Part shown: in pieces, positions 21,205 to 29,744 of the stretch
Layout of the letters: every line of letters starts with the position of its first letter
How positions within the stretch are numbered: the first letter of the stretch is position 1
Notes under the pieces: generated by a model
What the model was told of the DNA's origin: nothing
What the model saw: the letters and a program-made list of their open reading frames with translations, nothing else
Database searches by the model: none
Translations under genes and position numbers: made by a program
Source: Lacinutrix neustonica
GTDB lineage: Bacteria > Bacteroidota > Bacteroidia > Flavobacteriales > Flavobacteriaceae
DNA: 64,000 nt
Direction: 5' to 3'
Assembly (NCBI RefSeq): GCF_026625145.1
Contig: NZ_CP113088.1
Location: 3,389,501 to 3,453,500, forward strand

Positions 21205-22449
21205 ATGAAAAACAGCCAATTACTTAAAATAGCAGAGGACTTTGGAAGCCCTGTTTATATCTATGATTCCGAAATTATTACGACTCAATATCAACGGTTA
21301 ATGTCTGCTTTTAATAAGGTAAAGCGTGTGAAAATTAACTATGCGGTTAAGGCTTTATCTAATATTTCCATTTTAAAATTAATGCATACGCTTGGTGCTG
21401 GTTTAGATACGGTATCGATACAAGAGGTGAAATTGGGCTTGGCTGCTGGTTTTCCAGCAGAAAGTATCATTTACACACCAAATGGCGTTTCCTTAGAAGA
21501 GATTGAAACGGTAGCGGCATTAGGCTGCCGGATTAATATTGATAATTTATCGATTCTAGAACAGTTTGGTACAAAACACCCTCATGTCCCTGTGTGTATT
21601 AGGATTAACCCACATGTCATGGCGGGTGGTCATACTAATATTTCAGTGGGGCATATAGATAGTAAATTTGGAATTTCGATACATCAAATTCCACACATTC
21701 TAAGAATTGTTGAGAATACAAACATGACTATTAACGGCATTCACATGCATACAGGAAGTGATATTTTAGATATTGATGTATTTCTGTATGCTAGTGAAAT
21801 TTTATTTGAAACCGCTAAAAATTTTAAAAACTTAGATTTCATGGATTTTGGTTCCGGTTTTAAAGTCCCTTATAAGTCTGATGATATTGAAACAAATATT
21901 GAAGAATTTGGCGAAAAATTAAGTGAGCGATTTAATACTTTTTGTAAAACATATGGAAAAGAGCTCACCATTGCCTTTGAACCTGGGAAGTTTTTAGTGA
22001 GTGCCGCAGGACAATTTTTAGCAAAAGTTAATGTTGTAAAACAGACAACTTCTACGGTGTTTGCACAAATCGATTCCGGTTTTAACCACCTTATTAGACC
22101 CATGTTATATGGTTCTCAGCATGACATTCAAAATATATCCAACCCTACAGGTAGAGAACGGTTTTACACTGTTGTGGGGTATATATGTGAGACAGATACT
22201 TTTGCTAATAACAGGCGTATTGCTGAAATTAATGAAGGTGATCTTTTAGCCTTTAAAAATGCTGGTGCGTATTGTTTTAGCATGGCTAGTAATTATAATT
22301 CACGGTATCGTCCTGCTGAGGTGATGTGGCATAATGGGAAAGCACATTTAATTAGAAAACGAGAAATTTTTGATGATATCTTAAGAAATCAAATTGAAAT
22401 AGACATACTACCACAAAAAAAAAGTATTAAGGCTCAAGTTCATATGTGA
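21205..22449 (+). CDS. lysA: Diaminopimelate decarboxylase
   Basis: 414 residues, a PLP-dependent fold-III decarboxylase. NYAVKALSN supplies the Schiff-base Lys (~residue 49). HMHTGSDI, DFGSGFKVPY and FEPGKFLVSAAG are the phosphate-loop and barrel motifs, and GYICETDTF (~residue 329) has the Cys-Glu that reaches the partner active site. It converts meso-diaminopimelate to L-lysine, the last step of lysine synthesis, in the cytoplasm. Divergent from sucC across about 230 bases. Intact frame; a terminator follows. Confidence 0.93.
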   Translation: MKNSQLLKIAEDFGSPVYIYDSEIITTQYQRLMSAFNKVKRVKINYAVKALSNISILKLMHTLGAGLDTVSIQEVKLGLAAGFPAESIIYTPNGVSLEEIETVAALGCRINIDNLSILEQFGTKHPHVPVCIRINPHVMAGGHTNISVGHIDSKFGISIHQIPHILRIVENTNMTINGIHMHTGSDILDIDVFLYASEILFETAKNFKNLDFMDFGSGFKVPYKSDDIETNIEEFGEKLSERFNTFCKTYGKELTIAFEPGKFLVSAAGQFLAKVNVVKQTTSTVFAQIDSGFNHLIRPMLYGSQHDIQNISNPTGRERFYTVVGYICETDTFANNRRIAEINEGDLLAFKNAGAYCFSMASNYNSRYRPAEVMWHNGKAHLIRKREIFDDILRNQIEIDILPQKKSIKAQVHM

Positions 22450-22463
22450 TTTTAATACGAATA

Positions 22464-22499
22464 GCATCCAAGAATAACACGTCTTGGATGTTTTTTTTT
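22464..22499 (+). terminator. Terminator of lysA
   Basis: CATCCAAGA and TCTTGGATG stem, then nine T residues; 15 nt after the stop. Confidence 0.88.
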
Positions 22500-22676
22500 G
22501 CACATATAAAATTTTTAATTAATTAAATCATTCTTGTGAATACTCAATACATTCTACCTATGGTATTGGGTCGGCCGTAGTTTTTTGTAGTAAAGATTTT
22601 ATTTTTTAGGCGTCATATTTTTATTAGTTCGTTATATTTTAATGTAAATTTAACGACGCAGTAAAACAGTATAAAA

Positions 22677-23714
22677 ATGGAAAAAATATCACCAATCCTA
22701 ATACGTCAAATCTTTATAATCTCATTGATTCTTTTGGTAGGTAGCCTTATTTTTACAGAAATGCTTCCTTACCTTGGTGGTGTCCTTGGCGCTATTACCT
22801 TATATGTACTTCTGCATAAATGGATGCAAAAAATGGTGAATACTAAAAAGTGGAGTACCAGCCTTTCTGCAATTCTTTTGCTTCTATTTTCTTTTATAGT
22901 TATTATTATTCCTGTTGTAGGAACTCTTTTAATGCTAGGAAACAAAATTAGTGGCTTTGTGGATAATAGTGAAAAAGTCATTAAAGCTATTAAAGGTCAA
23001 TTAGAAAAAGTAGAGCAATTTGTAGGTTTTGATTTAAATTCTCAGATAAACACAAGCAGTATCACAGGGTGGCTGACCAAAAATCTAGAAAGCCTCGCGG
23101 GTGGTACTTTTACTGTTTTTATTTCTGTTGGTGTGATGGCCTTCATATTTTATTACATGCTCACTAATAGTCAGCTGATGAAAGATTCACTTTTAAAATA
23201 TATTCCTTTGGCAGAAGATAATATGAGTGAAATTGGTAATGAAATAAAATCTATGGTTCGCGCCAATGCGCTTGGAATTCCATTAGTTGCTTTGGCTCAG
23301 GGTGTTATAGCCTTGGTTGGTTTTTTAATTTTTGGGATTAAAGATCCTTTTTTCTGGTTTGTTATTGTCACAATCGGTTCTATGGTTCCTTTTATTGGCA
23401 CGCTACTTGGGATTCTTCCTGTTTTTGTTACGGCCTTATCCTCGGGTCATAACTTTCAAGCGTGGGGCATTTTAATTTATGGCCTTGTTGTTGTTGGCTC
23501 AACAGATAATATAATACGCCTTTATGTGCTTCAAAAGTTAGATAAGGTACACCCTTTAATTACACTTATAGGCGTTATTATTGGTGTGCCATTATTTGGT
23601 TTTATAGGCTTGATTTTTGGGCCATTACTAGTTAGCTTGTTCATTATATTAGCAAAAATTTACAGAAAAGAGTATGGGACGAAGACTAAAAAATCAATAA
23701 AAAAGCAACTATAA
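22677..23714 (+). CDS. AI-2E/PerM-family transporter
   Basis: 345 residues, about eight membrane helices. An N-terminal pair (IFIISLILLVGSLIF) is followed by a periplasmic amphipathic linker (ISGFVDNSEKVIKAIKGQLE), then the conserved C-terminal core (ALAQGVIALVGFLIFGIKDP; IGSMVPFIGTLLGILP; TDNIIRLYVL; GLIFGPLLVSLFIIL). The family (also AI-2E exporter, Na+/H+ antiporter or permease PerM) is broad and no substrate can be given. The stop overlaps the convergent VOC gene by 6 nt. Confidence 0.87.
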   Translation: MEKISPILIRQIFIISLILLVGSLIFTEMLPYLGGVLGAITLYVLLHKWMQKMVNTKKWSTSLSAILLLLFSFIVIIIPVVGTLLMLGNKISGFVDNSEKVIKAIKGQLEKVEQFVGFDLNSQINTSSITGWLTKNLESLAGGTFTVFISVGVMAFIFYYMLTNSQLMKDSLLKYIPLAEDNMSEIGNEIKSMVRANALGIPLVALAQGVIALVGFLIFGIKDPFFWFVIVTIGSMVPFIGTLLGILPVFVTALSSGHNFQAWGILIYGLVVVGSTDNIIRLYVLQKLDKVHPLITLIGVIIGVPLFGFIGLIFGPLLVSLFIILAKIYRKEYGTKTKKSIKKQL

Positions 23715-24086
23715 ATTTTGGTAAAACGTTAATCTGTTTTCATACAAATCGTTGAAGGTGAATTCCCGAGTTTGCCAGGCCGTAGCTCTCAATTTGATGT
23801 TCTCATGAAACGCTTTTTTATATTTATATTCTTCGTACAAACTTTCAACATGCTCGGTGACTATGCGTAGCATTGGTTTTGGGAACTCCACTTCTAAGGG
23901 TGTTGCTTGATGCTGTTCTAGATGTATTTCAATACCATCACGACGCACCCCCGCGTAAGTTGGCAATTTGCTGTCGTCGGCAAAGGCAATGGTAAAACCT
24001 AATTTTTTCACATAATAGGTGAGTGCGTCAACCACATTTTCAACGGGAAGAATAGGATGGATTTGATGCAGTATTGGCTTAGGCAT
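23709..24086 (-). CDS. VOC/glyoxalase-bleomycin-resistance-like protein
   Basis: 125 residues with the beta-alpha-beta-beta-beta pattern of VOC domains: HQIHPILPVENVVDALTYYV then LGFTIAFADDS, and GIEIHLEQHQ in the metal-site strand. In its second half the usual terminal Glu ligand may be Glu in REFTFNDLYENRL. No specific substrate. Its ATG overlaps the DinB gene stop by one base, so the two are co-transcribed. Confidence 0.75.
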   Translation of the reverse strand: MPKPILHQIHPILPVENVVDALTYYVKKLGFTIAFADDSKLPTYAGVRRDGIEIHLEQHQATPLEVEFPKPMLRIVTEHVESLYEEYKYKKAFHENIKLRATAWQTREFTFNDLYENRLTFYQNL

Positions 24087-24659
24087 TACTTTCTAACGGT
24101 TCCATTAAAATGATTTACTTTTGGGTTGATGGGATTTCCTGTTATTCTTCTAAAGGAAGCCAATTGTCCGCAATGCCAAATGGCATCACTTATGGGGCCA
24201 TTAATAGCATTCCAAAAGGGAACTTCTTTAGACCCAAATATGAGTTTGTATTGTGACATGTCAGCACTAACTCTAAAAATATCAGCCGCTTGTTTTAAAT
24301 TTAAGAGGGTTTGTTTTCTTAATTCAAATAGATTTTCTAATGGCTTATCATTTTTAGAATTTGCTTTTTTTAAGGCGGCATTTGCAATAATGTATGAAAG
24401 GTCATAAATATGTTCTATGGTTTCCAAAGAAGTCCTTACAGAATCTGTTGGTTTATAAGCGAGATCTTTTTCAGTTAAGCCTTCACTAGACCGAGAAAAA
24501 CCTAAATCCTAAAGCGTCTACTTGTCCGGCCGCTACAGTTCCTGCAGTATATTTTTCTGAAACTTGGGGAAGTTCATAATAAGGAAGTGGTTTTTCCGGT
24601 TGTTGTGCGAATATAACTGATGAGAATAGCAATACAATACCTGTTATTTTATATATCAT
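24086..24659 (-). CDS. Secreted DinB-like protein, one lesion
   Basis: The start MIYKITGIVLLFSSVIFAQ gives a signal peptide; an ATG 21 nt upstream (24680) is an alternative. The frame breaks at 24491-24496 (CCGAGA) and continues as SSEGLTEKDLAYKPTDSVRT, then HIYDLSYIIANAAL and AIWHCGQLASFRRITGNPI, whose His residues suit the DinB metal site. Repair gives 190 residues. DinB-fold proteins bind a metal and often transfer thiols; a secreted version is common in Bacteroidota. Overlaps the VOC gene by one base. Confidence 0.78.
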
Positions 24660-24855
24660 TACATTTTTTTTAGGTCTCATTTATGTTTTTTCTACATAAT
24701 CCTATTATTAGCTGCTCTTTAGAGGTTGTAGACATGTGCTTTTGCAAATGTATAGTCCTTTTATCTTATGAGCTTTCTTGTGGCTTTCTTCAAAACTGTA
24801 ATTGTAGTCAGATCTATCGTTTTTGTTTAAAGACCGCTACAAAATCACGGTAATA

Positions 24856-26259
24856 CTAATTTTTCAATGCTTTAGATGAAGTTAACGGGTTTGTTCCATA
24901 CTTGTCAAATAAATACACTAAGCTTGTCATGGTAGCAGCGCCCAGTTCTAGTTCTCTTTTGTTTACAGCATCAAAAGTATCATTACTAGCATGATGGTAA
25001 TCAAAGTAACGTTGAGAATCCGGACGTAAACCTGCTAACACGTTACTGTCATTTTTTAAAGGGCCCACATCGGCACCACTACCACCTTTTTCAAAATAGT
25101 GAATTAAATAAGGCTTGAATAGAGCCTTCCAACTTAATACCTGTTCAAAATTCGCATCACTACAATCAAAACTAAAGCCTCCGGGCGTGAACCCTCCAGA
25201 ATCGCTTTCCGGAGCAAATACATGGGTTTCCTTGTTTTTCTTAGCTTCCTCCGCATATTTATTACCACCTCTTAAGCCATTTTCTTCATTCATAAACAAA
25301 ACGACACGAAGGCTTCTTTTTGGTGTAATGCCACTTTCTTTTAGAAGTCTAAGAACATCCATGGACTGAACGACACCTGCGCCATCATCGTGTGAGCCAT
25401 CACCTAAATCCCATGAATCTAAATGGCCCCCAACAATCATATACTCATTGGGGAATTCACTACCAGTGATTTCTCCTATAACATTATAGGATTTTACATC
25501 CGCTAATTGTTCACAGCTTTGTTTAAAGAAGAATTCTAAATTCGTATCATTTTTTAAGGCTTCTGATAGTTTTTCTGCAGCAATAGTACTTATGGCCGCA
25601 GATGGAATACGCTGGTCGTTCGGTAAATCGCCATAACTCATACTGCCTGTATGCGGAAAATCGTCTAATCGTAAATTCATAGAACGTACAATAACGCCAG
25701 CAGCCTCAAACTTGGCTGCTTCCATCGCACCAGCATAACGTTGATTAACACAACCACCATAAGCCGAGAACGTAGTAATCAAATCGGCTTGCATGGGCCG
25801 ATTAAAAAAAACAATTTTACCTTTAATGGCGTCTTTGCCTAAGGTACTAAGTTCTTCAAAATTTTGGACTTCAATCACTTTAGCTTTTAGACCTGAATTT
25901 GAAGTGGCTATAGAGCCCCCAAGTGCACAGATAGCTACCGGTACAGATGTCCCGGAACCTGTTATAAAATACGCTGATTCTTTTTCGCCTCTTATCCATT
26001 TTGGGACCATAACTTCTTGTAACCACACGTTGTCTAACCCTAAATTTTCTAATTCAGTTTTGCCCCATGCCACTGCTTTTTCTGCATTCTCGGAGCCGGA
26101 TAAACGGCCGCCAATAGTATTAGATAAGTGGTCAAGCCACTCGTATGCCTTTCCGTTGGTTAAGGATTGTGTGTAAATGGTTTTAAGCACCTCTTCATCA
26201 GTTTGAGAGAATACCATAGAGGTAAAAGTTAAGATTATTAGTAATAGGATATTTTTCAT
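24856..26259 (-). CDS. Secreted M28-family zinc aminopeptidase
   Basis: 467 residues with a signal peptide (MKNILLLIILTFTSMVFSQ). A PA insert domain (residues ~125-220) interrupts the peptidase core. The two-zinc site is visible in order: GGHLDSWDLGDG (His, Asp), HDDGAGV (bridging Asp), MNEENGLRG (Glu catalytic base and ligand), ESDSGG (Asp), HHASNDT (His). That is a complete M28 set, so it should be active, releasing N-terminal residues from peptides in the periplasm or outside the cell. No T9SS tail is visible. Intact frame. Confidence 0.9.
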   Translation of the reverse strand: MKNILLLIILTFTSMVFSQTDEEVLKTIYTQSLTNGKAYEWLDHLSNTIGGRLSGSENAEKAVAWGKTELENLGLDNVWLQEVMVPKWIRGEKESAYFITGSGTSVPVAICALGGSIATSNSGLKAKVIEVQNFEELSTLGKDAIKGKIVFFNRPMQADLITTFSAYGGCVNQRYAGAMEAAKFEAAGVIVRSMNLRLDDFPHTGSMSYGDLPNDQRIPSAAISTIAAEKLSEALKNDTNLEFFFKQSCEQLADVKSYNVIGEITGSEFPNEYMIVGGHLDSWDLGDGSHDDGAGVVQSMDVLRLLKESGITPKRSLRVVLFMNEENGLRGGNKYAEEAKKNKETHVFAPESDSGGFTPGGFSFDCSDANFEQVLSWKALFKPYLIHYFEKGGSGADVGPLKNDSNVLAGLRPDSQRYFDYHHASNDTFDAVNKRELELGAATMTSLVYLFDKYGTNPLTSSKALKN

Positions 26260-26299
26260 TTTTCGGTTTTTTAAATTCTAAATGAATGTTTTATTTTAG

Positions 26300-27177
26300 T
26301 TATTCATTATTTAATTCTTGGCGGTATAAATCGATATTTGCCTTTGTTTTATTATCTAGTTCAGGCTCTTTAATATCCTTATATTCTTTAAGTGTATTGT
26401 ATAAAATTTGTGCAACAATTAACCGCGCAGCAGGTTTACTATCTGCAGGAATATTGTACCAAGGGGCATGCGCCTTAGAGGTGCGATTAATGGCATCTTC
26501 GTAGCAAGCCATATAATCTGTCCAAAGTTTACGCTCTACTAAATCACCTGCAGAAAATTTCCAGTTTTTCTCTTTTAAATCTAAACGGCGCAATAACCTG
26601 TTTTTCTGTTCTTCTTTCGATAAATTCATAAAAAATTTAAAGATAATGGTTCCATTTTGAGCAAGATGCTTTTCAAAATTTAAGATTTGATTAAAACGTG
26701 TCTCCCAAAAGGCATCATCTATATCGGCCACTGTTTTTATGTTGGGTAATTTTTCTCCTAAAATATAATTGGGGTGTACTCGTGTAACAAGAACATTTTC
26801 ATAATGTGTTCTATTATGAACACCAAATTTACCACGTGCTGGTAATGCCAAATAATGGCGCCATAAATAATCATGTCTTAGCTCCAATGGCGTAGGGACT
26901 TTAAAGCTCATCACTTCAACACCCCGGGCATTGAAATCTTTGAAGACCTCACGAATTAAACTGTCTTTTCCGAAGTATCCATGCCTTGAAGACAAACTAA
27001 AACGGCGTATTTTCCATGAGCATACATCGTGTCTTGAAGGTTTCCCAACTTACGTCTTACTTTTCGTAATTCATCTTTTATAGTCTCTTCATCCGTTTTT
27101 AAATTCACCAATGTTGGAAGTGATTCAATTTTAATTGGTGAAGTAATTTTAAATTCTTCAATATCTATTTTTTTCAT
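26300..27177 (-). CDS. Polyphosphate kinase 2 family protein, one lesion
   Basis: The N-terminal third (MKKIDIEEFKITSPIKIESL to VLVCLQGMDTS) and the rest (GKDSLIREVFKDFNARGVEV onward) lie in different frames because one base is lost at 26970-26973. The repaired Walker A reads GMDTSGKDSLI, the PPK2 signature. KFFMNLSKEEQKNRLLRRL forms the lid region and AHAPWYNIPAD the conserved nucleotide end. Repaired length is 292 residues, a one-domain short PPK2. The enzyme moves phosphate between polyphosphate and nucleotides; subclass (AMP or ADP use) cannot be fixed here. Confidence 0.9.
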
Positions 27178-27390
27178 AGTATCTTTCTTACTTAATAAAT
27201 ATAGTTATTATTTCCATTTTTATGACTGAAGTGTTCTATTTTTGCCTTAAATTTTAATGTAATAGATGCCTATAAAGTATTTTACACGTAAAGTGTTAAT
27301 AACCTTTGAAATAGCCGATATCACTACCGATATTAGTATTTTCTTTGTTTTTTGTAAAATGAGGGCATTATTTAAAATGTTAAATTTTAT

Positions 27391-27410
27391 GCATTTCATC
27401 GATTAAACGC
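27391..27410 (+). promoter_or_regulatory. Shared upstream motif, first copy
   Basis: ATTTCATCGATTAAA lies about 75 nt before the start at 27480 and recurs at 28269-28285 before the paralogous gene. Here the left half of the palindrome is not conserved. It may be an operator or part of a common promoter. Confidence 0.45.
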
Positions 27411-27479
27411 AAAAAAAAACGATGTACTGTATTTATTTTACTATATTAGATTAAAATTAATCAACAAAACTCTCAAATT

Positions 27480-27932
27480 ATGGCAAAGAACAACCTACTT
27501 TTATTCATGTTTATTGTATTTATGCAATTTAACATACAAGCACAAACTGAAGACACAAGCGCCGATGTTGTTGCCTACAATGATGAAAATGAGTTATCCG
27601 GAGCGACAAAAAGCGCAACGGATAAAGTGTTAACGGAACAGGAGTTAGCTGAAAAAGATCAATTAGAACGAGAAGCTAAACTTTATGCAGCGAGACAAGC
27701 GGTCTTAAAAAAACTTAGTTTTATTGAAACCAATCAAAATGCGTTTACGGCTCAAGTAAATAACTTTAACGCTTCACTGGAGGCTTGTAGATGTGGAAAG
27801 GAAATATCAGATCCTAATGACGAAAGAGAGTTAGCCAAAATGACTGTTTTAGAAATAAGAACTTATTTTATTGAAAAGAACATTAATATTACAAAAATAT
27901 ATATGACTAGTCTAAATAGTTGTAAAAAATAA
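27480..27932 (+). CDS. Secreted coiled-coil-like protein, paralogue of the gene at 28363
   Basis: 150 residues. A signal peptide (MAKNNLLLFMFIVFMQFNIQ) precedes an acidic linker and a Glu/Lys/Ala-rich helix (ELAEKDQLEREAKLYAARQA). The C-terminal ~70 residues (FTAQVNNFNASLEACRCGKE, then VLEIRTYFIEKNINITKIY) align with the end of the 28363 product, including a Cys-x-Cys (CRC) and a final Cys near the terminus that could form disulfides. No family recognised. Likely periplasmic. A terminator follows. Confidence 0.65.
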   Translation: MAKNNLLLFMFIVFMQFNIQAQTEDTSADVVAYNDENELSGATKSATDKVLTEQELAEKDQLEREAKLYAARQAVLKKLSFIETNQNAFTAQVNNFNASLEACRCGKEISDPNDERELAKMTVLEIRTYFIEKNINITKIYMTSLNSCKK

Positions 27933-27985
27933 CTAAGAAGATGTCATTGGCCTATTTTTGAGTTTTTCTAATACTTACTAACCTT

Positions 27986-28018
27986 AAAACCATCAGAAGT
28001 TTATTTTTGATGGTTTTT
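27986..28018 (+). terminator. Terminator after the 27480 gene
   Basis: AAAACCATCA and TGATGGTTTTT stem with T-run, 54 nt past the stop. Confidence 0.82.
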
Positions 28019-28260
28019 CCTTATCCTATTTATAGGAGTGAGTCTATGGTTAGTTTTATTATAGAGAAAAAGGGCGTATTAGTTTAGGGTCACTACTTCT
28101 GTAGCAAAGGATTTTACACTGAATACTAATTTTGCGTTTAAAACTTATGTGATAATTAATGCTATTTTACATCGTGATGAAATGATTTTAGTGCCATAGA
28201 TCAAGGGTTTAGGTGTCTTTATACGCAAAGAATGGCATAAATAAATATTGAATTGATAAA

Positions 28261-28281
28261 AATCGATGAATTTCATCGATT
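28261..28281 (+). promoter_or_regulatory. 21-bp perfect palindrome, shared upstream motif, second copy
   Basis: AATCGATGAA and TTCATCGATT flank a single central T. The right arm plus AAA matches the motif before 27480. It is 82 nt upstream of the ATG at 28363 and 38 nt upstream of a TAnnTTTG box, a position that fits an operator or activator site. Confidence 0.6.
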
Positions 28282-28318
28282 AAATATACTTTAACTCCGA
28301 TTAAATGCTCCTTTTTTA

Positions 28319-28326
28319 TATTTTTG
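28319..28326 (+). promoter_or_regulatory. -7 box (TAnnTTTG)
   Basis: TATTTTTG, 36 nt before the ATG at 28363. It rules out the open-frame extension back to 28324, which would start inside the box. Confidence 0.6.
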
Positions 28327-28362
28327 TGTTTCGAATTAACTTTTAATATACATTCCCAAATT

Positions 28363-29118
28363 ATGAAAAAAAATTACTTATTATTTTTTCTATTTACTTT
28401 CATTTTAACTGCGTCTTATGGTCAGCAGTCTAATGCTACGAACGTGCGATTTAATCTCGGTAAAGTGAGTAAAAATGTAATTGCTGGTATAGAATCGTAT
28501 AATTTAGAAGATTTAAAATATCATGCTAGATTATCTAAAGAATCCATAGAAATCGTAGAAAAATTAACAGAATCTGAGCAGTGCTATAATACCCTTGATA
28601 TATCGAATAGTATAGCTATTTATCTAGAGACTGCTTTATTGGCGGAAGAATTGGTTACTGCTAGAACGTATTTAAATAAAACAGAAGATTTAATTCTTAA
28701 AGCGTTTTACGAATATGATGTTTGTAGTAATGAAGAAGCCAATGCTGTAAGTAGTAATTACGGTGAAAATGCATTAACCGATTTACAACAACAACAAGCA
28801 GAGTTAAAGGCACAGCAGGCAGCGTTAGAGCAGAAAGCAAAAGACATTAAACTGCAATTGGCAGAACAAGAAAGACAAGAAACTATTTTAAAAAAACAAC
28901 AGTTTGTCACTTCAAATGAAAGAGCGATGACGAGTAGTATCAATGCGTATAATGATGTTTTAAAGTCTTGTGAATGCCGGACTTCCCTAGCACCTTCTCA
29001 AGAAAGCGTATCCGATTTATCGACCAAAACTATTCAGGAAATTAAAACTTTTTACTTAGATAAGAGCATTACTATTTCTCAAAATTTTGGTGCTAAATTG
29101 AAAGCGTGTAAAGAATAA
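28363..29118 (+). CDS. Secreted coiled-coil protein, paralogue of the gene at 27480
   Basis: 251 residues from the ATG at 28363. The signal peptide is MKKNYLLFFLFTFILTASYG. A helical N-terminal domain (YNLEDLKYHARLSKESIEI and AIYLETALLAEELVTARTYL) leads to a Gln/Lys/Ala coiled coil (residues ~140-185, DLQQQQAELKAQQAALEQK). The C-terminal ~70-residue domain is shared with the preceding gene (ERAMTSSINAYNDVLKSCEC; IKTFYLDKSITISQNF), with the same CxC and terminal Cys. Presumably periplasmic. No family recognised. Confidence 0.65.
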   Translation: MKKNYLLFFLFTFILTASYGQQSNATNVRFNLGKVSKNVIAGIESYNLEDLKYHARLSKESIEIVEKLTESEQCYNTLDISNSIAIYLETALLAEELVTARTYLNKTEDLILKAFYEYDVCSNEEANAVSSNYGENALTDLQQQQAELKAQQAALEQKAKDIKLQLAEQERQETILKKQQFVTSNERAMTSSINAYNDVLKSCECRTSLAPSQESVSDLSTKTIQEIKTFYLDKSITISQNFGAKLKACKE

Positions 29119-29141
29119 TTTGAATTAGTTTTTAAGCATAT

Positions 29142-29175
29142 AAAAAGGCTCAACTTTTACAGTTGAGCCTTTTTT
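29142..29175. terminator. Bidirectional terminator between convergent genes
   Basis: AAAAAGGCTCAACT pairs with AGTTGAGCCTTTTTT; serves the 28363 gene and the minus-strand operon ending at 29201. Confidence 0.9.
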
Positions 29176-29200
29176 ATTATTCTACTTTTCCACAATCGTA

Positions 29201-29743
29201 CTATCCCTCATTCTCATCTTCTTTCGTTAATAATGGGTGGTCTTTAATGCCTAATCCCACAATTTTAATTATACTGGCTACGGTATTATAAAGCATTAAA
29301 ACGACTGTTATTAAACCTCCACTAAGTATGGCCGATAGACCAAGACTGATATAGTAAATAGAAGTAAACCAGGAATTGGGTACATTTTCAGCTTCAGTTA
29401 CTGGTATATTCATAAGTTGAAATACAATCATAGCAGAGACAAATACAATGGTATCAATTTTTGCTATTAATAACACATGTTTGTAGTGTTCTTCCGTAAG
29501 TTTTGATTTCGAACTGGAACTAATACTTAATAGTGTTAAAAGTAATGCTAAAATGGTTGCTGAGCCTAAAACAATAGTATTACATAAGGCATTGATACCA
29601 GGAAGTGATGTTGTTATTAATGATTTGGCTTCATAACCACTAATATTTCCTAAACCGTAGGCTCCAAGACCTATGATAATAGTTGCCAATAGACCACCAA
29701 AAAGCGCACGTTTGTTATAAATAGATAGGTTTAATAACTTCAT
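29201..29743 (-). CDS. Membrane protein, four helices, last gene of the operon
   Basis: 180 residues from MKLLNLSIYNKRALFGGLLA (29743, 2 nt after the regulator stop); an earlier ATG at 29758 would overlap it. Four membrane segments (ALFGGLLATIIIGLGAYGLG; LCNTIVLGSATILALLLTLL; IDTIVFVSAMIVFQLM; LGLSAILSGGLITVVLML) and an acidic tail (TKEDENEG). No family recognised. Confidence 0.6.
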   Translation of the reverse strand: MKLLNLSIYNKRALFGGLLATIIIGLGAYGLGNISGYEAKSLITTSLPGINALCNTIVLGSATILALLLTLLSISSSSKSKLTEEHYKHVLLIAKIDTIVFVSAMIVFQLMNIPVTEAENVPNSWFTSIYYISLGLSAILSGGLITVVLMLYNTVASIIKIVGLGIKDHPLLTKEDENEG

Positions 29744-29744
29744 A

